DNA of 64,000 bases, taken from NCBI RefSeq assembly GCF_030324495.1, contig NZ_JACAGN010000015.1, forward strand, positions 27,311 to 91,310, written 5' to 3'. The notes below the pieces were generated by a model. It saw nothing but the letters and a program-made list of their open reading frames with translations. It was not told the origin of the DNA and made no database searches. The stretch's first letter is position 1, and each line of letters starts with the position of its first letter. The position numbers and the translations under genes were made by a program. This stretch comes from Myroides sp. 1354 (GTDB taxonomy: Bacteria; Bacteroidota; Bacteroidia; Flavobacteriales; Flavobacteriaceae). Below, piece after piece: positions 59,921 to 64,000 of this stretch.

Positions 59921-61471
59921 ATGAAAATAAAACTACTACTAGTTACTTTGATCCCTATGTTAGGATTTAGTCAAAAAGTGAAATGGGAACAAACGTTAGG
60001 CAGTACGCATGCGGAATACCTATTTGATGTGTTGCCAACAGCCGATTATGGTTTTTTGTTAGCTGGGAGTTCCCTGTCTAATGAAGGAGGGGATATCAAA
60101 GCGAAGCGTCGCGGCAATATTGATGCTTGGTTGTGGAAGATGAAAGAAGATGGCACCCAAGAATGGCAATACCGCTTAGGAGGTGATGGCAATGATTACC
60201 TACACAGCATTTGCCATACACCAGATGGTGGTTTTTTATTGGGTATTACGTCTACCTCCGGAAAATCAGGCGATAAAACAGAAGTAAATAAAGGCAAAGA
60301 AGATTTGTGGTTGGTGAAGCTCAATGCAGCCAAAACGATCGAATGGCAAAAGAGTTATGGCGGAATTGGAACAGAGGAAGTGGTTAAGGTGATTGCCCTT
60401 AAAGGTGGGGATTACGCAGTACTAGCCAATAGCAATTCCGTTGTATCAGGTGATAAAACCCAAGCTTATTATGGGGGAATGGATCTTTGGATTTTGCGAT
60501 TAAATGCACAGGGTAGTATTGTGTGGCAAAAGAGTTATGGAGGTGAATACAAAGATACAGGAGTGGATATAATCGAAACTGCAGATCGAGGTTTACTCAT
60601 CGGAGCTCAATCCAATTCCCCAAGGAGTCATAGTAAAACAGCCGAATCTTTGGGAGGAATGGATTATTGGTTGATCAAACTAAGTGCATCAGAAAAAGAA
60701 GAATGGCAAAAAACCTATGGAGGTCAACAAGAGGATGAATTAAGAGAAGTTCAACAATTGACTGATGGTTCTTATGCGCTGTTTGGCATGTCTAATTCAG
60801 ACGTATCAGGTACTAAAACCAGTAAACAAGAGAGTAACCTAGATTATTGGTTGATTAAAACAGATGACCGTGGAGATGTAGTAAAAGAGTTTACGTATAG
60901 CTATGGAGATTATAATGTACTAACCAACGGTTTTGTCGATTCTAAAGGGCAGTTTTTCTTGGGAGGAAGTAGCATGGCTGTTAGTGAGAAACAGTCAACC
61001 TTTGAATATTTGGGTACTCGTATCGAAAGTGATCACAGTGTTGCTTGGGAAAAGTCAATTAGCAGCAAGGGCAATGACATTCTGACAAAAGTAATTCAAA
61101 CCCGCGATGGAGGTTATGTATTTGCAGGAACATCCAATGGCGAAAAGAGCAAAGTAAAAGCGGCTCAAAAAGGAGGCAATGATTTTTGGATTGTCAAAGT
61201 GGAGAAAGAAGAGAAGGAAAAAGAAGAACCTACTCGTATTACGCTAGAGGCTTTCCCTAATCCGACGACTGGTTTTGCCAATATCGTGATGAATTTTGCT
61301 TATACCACTGGAAAAATGGAAGTCTACGATTTAGGTGGACGTTTGTTGCAAAGCAGAGCGATTGAGTATCAAACGGAACCTGTTGATTTAACAGCCCTAT
61401 CTCGAGGTACCTATATTATTTGGGTGAAAACCGATACGGAAAGTGGAAGTATTAACGTAGTAAGACGATAA
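59921..61471 (+). CDS. Secreted repeat protein with T9SS sorting domain
   Basis: 516 residues from ATG 59921 (MKIKLLLVTLIPMLGFSQKV), five bases after the previous stop. Six to seven repeats of about 60 residues with W(L/I)xKL...WQKSYGG and DGGYxLxG, a beta-propeller-like secreted pattern, then a type A C-terminal sorting domain (about 430-516: EAFPNPTTGFANIVMNF, KMEVYDLGGRLLQSRAIEY, LSRGTYIIWVKTD). Exported by the type IX system and anchored to the surface. Between two YD-repeat genes, so it may bind or present them. Confidence 0.85.
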   Translation: MKIKLLLVTLIPMLGFSQKVKWEQTLGSTHAEYLFDVLPTADYGFLLAGSSLSNEGGDIKAKRRGNIDAWLWKMKEDGTQEWQYRLGGDGNDYLHSICHTPDGGFLLGITSTSGKSGDKTEVNKGKEDLWLVKLNAAKTIEWQKSYGGIGTEEVVKVIALKGGDYAVLANSNSVVSGDKTQAYYGGMDLWILRLNAQGSIVWQKSYGGEYKDTGVDIIETADRGLLIGAQSNSPRSHSKTAESLGGMDYWLIKLSASEKEEWQKTYGGQQEDELREVQQLTDGSYALFGMSNSDVSGTKTSKQESNLDYWLIKTDDRGDVVKEFTYSYGDYNVLTNGFVDSKGQFFLGGSSMAVSEKQSTFEYLGTRIESDHSVAWEKSISSKGNDILTKVIQTRDGGYVFAGTSNGEKSKVKAAQKGGNDFWIVKVEKEEKEKEEPTRITLEAFPNPTTGFANIVMNFAYTTGKMEVYDLGGRLLQSRAIEYQTEPVDLTALSRGTYIIWVKTDTESGSINVVRR

Positions 61472-61478
61472 GAAAATC

Positions 61479-64000
61479 ATGAAACAGATAAAAATGAAAA
61501 AAAAGATATATTTATTTATCGTACTTTGTTTGGGAGTTCTTCCTGTTTTTGGACAAACTCGTTCAGAAAACTACATCAAGACCACACAACCTCAGTATGA
61601 AACTAGCAATCCACCACTATCTATACTGAGTAGACCGAAGTTAGAAACCGTGGTGTATTATGACGGTTTAGGCCGTCCCAAACAGGAAATAGCAGTTGGA
61701 ATTGGTCCTGGAAGTAGAAATGTGGTCAAACACATTGAATATGAGTTGAATTTAGGACAAATTAAAGATTATCTGCCTTTTGTAGCGCAATATTATCCAG
61801 ATAATACTCTTCAATCCCAGTACACGCAAAACCAGAATTTTGTATCCAATGCAAAAGGAGCAACGGAGTCTTTTTACAATACAGCTAAATACGAGCGCAC
61901 AACTAATCCATATAGTGAGAGTGAGTTGGAGAAATCTCCATTAAAGCGCGTATTAAAACAAGCCTCACCAGGAACAGATTGGAAGATGGATGCCAATGGG
62001 ATACATAATGTGAAACATAGTTATGGATTTAATACGGCCAATCAAGTAAAGAAATTCAAAGCGGTAGCGACATGGAATGCGAGTTTGAAGCAGTATGACA
62101 TTCGCCTTGTGGATGAGGGGTATTTTGCAGCAAATAAACTGTATGTGACTTCAACCCAAGATGAGGATGGCAATTATTCTAGTCGTTTCACGGATCAAGA
62201 GGAAAAAGTCTTGGCTACGGTTCAAGTGCTGGATCGTGAATTAGTTGTTGTGGGGCCCAAAGGATCAGGTGGTTCGTTATCTACTGATGTTACAGATGGA
62301 ATTTCCAATGAACTAGCAGGAAAAAGTGTAAGTGAAATCATTGATAATGCAGAAGAAATAGGGAATAATTTGTCAGATCAGGTATCCGAAGGGGTCAATT
62401 CACTTACTCCTCCAGTTAAACCGATAGATCCTGGGAGTTGGAATCCATATTTTGGACAAGCACTGTATACTTATTATGTGTATGATCAGTACAATAACTT
62501 AACCTATGTATTACCCCCTTTAGCCCAAGGACAAACGGATGCCATTACTTTGGATAAATTGTGTTATCAATACAAATACGATCACAAGAATCGCCTAGTA
62601 GCCAAGAAACTCCCTGGGAAAGAGTGGGAGTTTATGGTGTATGATAAAGCGGATCGCCTATTAGCACAAGGGCCAGTGTACAGCCCTTTTGGCGATGGAG
62701 CTCAAGGCTGGATGTTTAGCAAGTACGATGCCTTTGGAAGAGTGGTGTATACCGGGTTTTACAATGGAACAGCTACCACAGAAACAGGACGCAATACCTT
62801 TCAAGGTTTGGTAGAGGCTACTGCAGATTTTCACGAGAAAAAGGCTACTGCTAGTACAATCGATCAAGTATCGGTTCCTTATAGCAATGTGACTATACCC
62901 AAAACGGCAATCAAGATTTTAGGAGTCAACTATTATGACGACTATACTTTTTCAGGAGGGCCAGCTAATGTAGCTACTGTCGAAGGACAAGAGGTGATTA
63001 CCAATGTCAAGGGACTGCCAACAGGTGCTTGGACTAGAGTACTGACCACGGCCAATGAAGCACAAGGAACACTTAGTTATAGTTTATATGATTACAAGGA
63101 ACGGGTATTGAGGAGTTATAAAACCAATCGTTTAGGAGGCTATACCCAAGTAGATACGAAGTACAATTTTCGCGGACTTCCAACCAAAACGATTACATCG
63201 CACAAGTATAAAAATGGGGTAAATCCGACCACTATAGAACAACGCCTTTATTATGATAGAGCAGAACGTCTGTTGTATCAAACCCATCAAATCGGTACTT
63301 CCAATGCAGTGGTTCTTTTTGAAAATGTATATGATGAATTAGGTCGTGTTAAACAGAAAAGAGTAGGGGGTAAAATGGGGAGTAATTTAACCCCCCGAGA
63401 GATGCAACAAAATAAAGAAGTTTTTGATGGACCTATATTAGTTGTAGAATCACCAATTCGCACCTCTTTTTTGCAAGAGATCAACTATAGATACAATATT
63501 AGAGGTTGGCTAACCCAAGTAAACAGTACGGGTAATTTAGAAGCAGGTGATTTTGGCAAGAAATCATTGTTTGCGATGAAACTAAACTACAATACCTTGG
63601 ATAGTGAAGGGATTGGTGAAGTAAAGAAGCTGTATAATGGAACTATAGCCGAGCAAACTTGGAAAACAGCACAAGACAATGTCTTGCGTCGCTATAGTTA
63701 TGGCTATGATAAGTTAAGTCGTCTAAAAGCTGGGATTTATCAAGAGCCAGAGGGAACGACACCCCTTATAGGTTTGTATGATGAGCGCATGAACTACGAT
63801 GTCAATGGAAATATTACCACCTTAAACCGCAAAGGACGCAGTGTAAATACCGCTATTGCCTTGGATGTGGATCAGCTGACTTATAGTTATGATGGAAATA
63901 TCCTACAAAAAGTAGAGGATGCTTCTAACAATACCGATGGATTCAAACAGGGGAGTACCGCTGCCAAACACTATGATTACGATAGTTTTGGTAACCTAAA
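61479..64000 (+). CDS. DUF6443/RHS-repeat protein (partial)
   Basis: Runs past the right edge; 840 residues visible. Signal peptide MKQIKMKKKIYLFIVLCLGV ending FGQ; start ATG 61479 or 61494. The DUF6443 opening (QPQYETSNPPLSILSRPKLE, VVYYDGLGRPKQEIAVGIG) leads to many YD-type repeats (YKYDHKNRLVAKKLPGKEWE, YNIRGWLTQVN, YDKLSRLKAG). The RHS core and any C-terminal toxin and immunity gene would be beyond 64 kb. Together with the two genes before it, this forms a secreted surface operon. Confidence 0.85.
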   Translation, partial: MKQIKMKKKIYLFIVLCLGVLPVFGQTRSENYIKTTQPQYETSNPPLSILSRPKLETVVYYDGLGRPKQEIAVGIGPGSRNVVKHIEYELNLGQIKDYLPFVAQYYPDNTLQSQYTQNQNFVSNAKGATESFYNTAKYERTTNPYSESELEKSPLKRVLKQASPGTDWKMDANGIHNVKHSYGFNTANQVKKFKAVATWNASLKQYDIRLVDEGYFAANKLYVTSTQDEDGNYSSRFTDQEEKVLATVQVLDRELVVVGPKGSGGSLSTDVTDGISNELAGKSVSEIIDNAEEIGNNLSDQVSEGVNSLTPPVKPIDPGSWNPYFGQALYTYYVYDQYNNLTYVLPPLAQGQTDAITLDKLCYQYKYDHKNRLVAKKLPGKEWEFMVYDKADRLLAQGPVYSPFGDGAQGWMFSKYDAFGRVVYTGFYNGTATTETGRNTFQGLVEATADFHEKKATASTIDQVSVPYSNVTIPKTAIKILGVNYYDDYTFSGGPANVATVEGQEVITNVKGLPTGAWTRVLTTANEAQGTLSYSLYDYKERVLRSYKTNRLGGYTQVDTKYNFRGLPTKTITSHKYKNGVNPTTIEQRLYYDRAERLLYQTHQIGTSNAVVLFENVYDELGRVKQKRVGGKMGSNLTPREMQQNKEVFDGPILVVESPIRTSFLQEINYRYNIRGWLTQVNSTGNLEAGDFGKKSLFAMKLNYNTLDSEGIGEVKKLYNGTIAEQTWKTAQDNVLRRYSYGYDKLSRLKAGIYQEPEGTTPLIGLYDERMNYDVNGNITTLNRKGRSVNTAIALDVDQLTYSYDGNILQKVEDASNNTDGFKQGSTAAKHYDYDSFGNL

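Overview
The window is low-GC Bacteroidota DNA, most likely from a Flavobacteriaceae member. The support is a type IX secretion sorting domain, SusC/TonB-type outer-membrane proteins, DUF6443/YD-repeat proteins, LytTR two-component pairs and TAnnTTTG-type promoter text. A Myroides-like host is a guess from overall gene content.

Bases 1 to about 22.6 kb are a Mu-like transposable prophage that runs off the left edge. From the left: a membrane-anchored coiled-coil protein, major capsid protein and prohead protease/scaffold on the minus strand. Then a plus-strand packaging and head block: terminase small and large subunits, gp36-like protein, DUF935 portal, a MuF protein with a zinc-metallopeptidase tail, a small partner gene, gpG-like protein and a tail protein. 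A long leftward early operon follows (about 20.4 to 8.8 kb): DDE transposase, MuB-like ATPase, a second RecA-like ATPase, DUF3164, many small genes, a diversity-generating retroelement (DGR), an ASCH protein and a lipoprotein. An S24-type repressor with palindromic operators sits at 21.4-22.1 kb and faces the early genes. The prophage probably ends near 22.6 kb, beside a host gene lacking its start.

The DGR is the most striking system. It has a reverse transcriptase, one 75-nt template repeat (TR) and two 75-nt variable repeats (VR1, VR2) near the ends of two neighbouring small genes. Of 28 TR-to-VR differences, 26 lie at template adenines. Other prophage highlights are a candidate -1 frameshift site joining portal and MuF, a MuF polymorphic-toxin layout, three copies of a hairpin ahead of start codons in the early operon, and three repressor operators.

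From 22.6 to 27 kb lies an island of orphan immunity-like and secreted proteins with a toxin-tail fragment. From 27 to 56 kb are ordinary chromosomal genes: a tRNA-Cys-like gene with an odd anticodon loop, psd, a MocR regulator, two LytTR kinase/regulator pairs (one with matched direct-repeat operators), lipid A modification genes, a TonB-type receptor, a beta-lactamase-like lipoprotein, a VIT/VWA chimera, an MFS pump, AraC and Crp regulators, an adenylosuccinate synthetase, peptidase E and an alcohol dehydrogenase. Repeats mark several gaps, notably eight 44-bp hairpin units at 32 kb. From 56.3 kb to the right edge is a three-gene operon: secreted YD-repeat protein, T9SS-sorted repeat protein, and a DUF6443/RHS protein cut by the window end.
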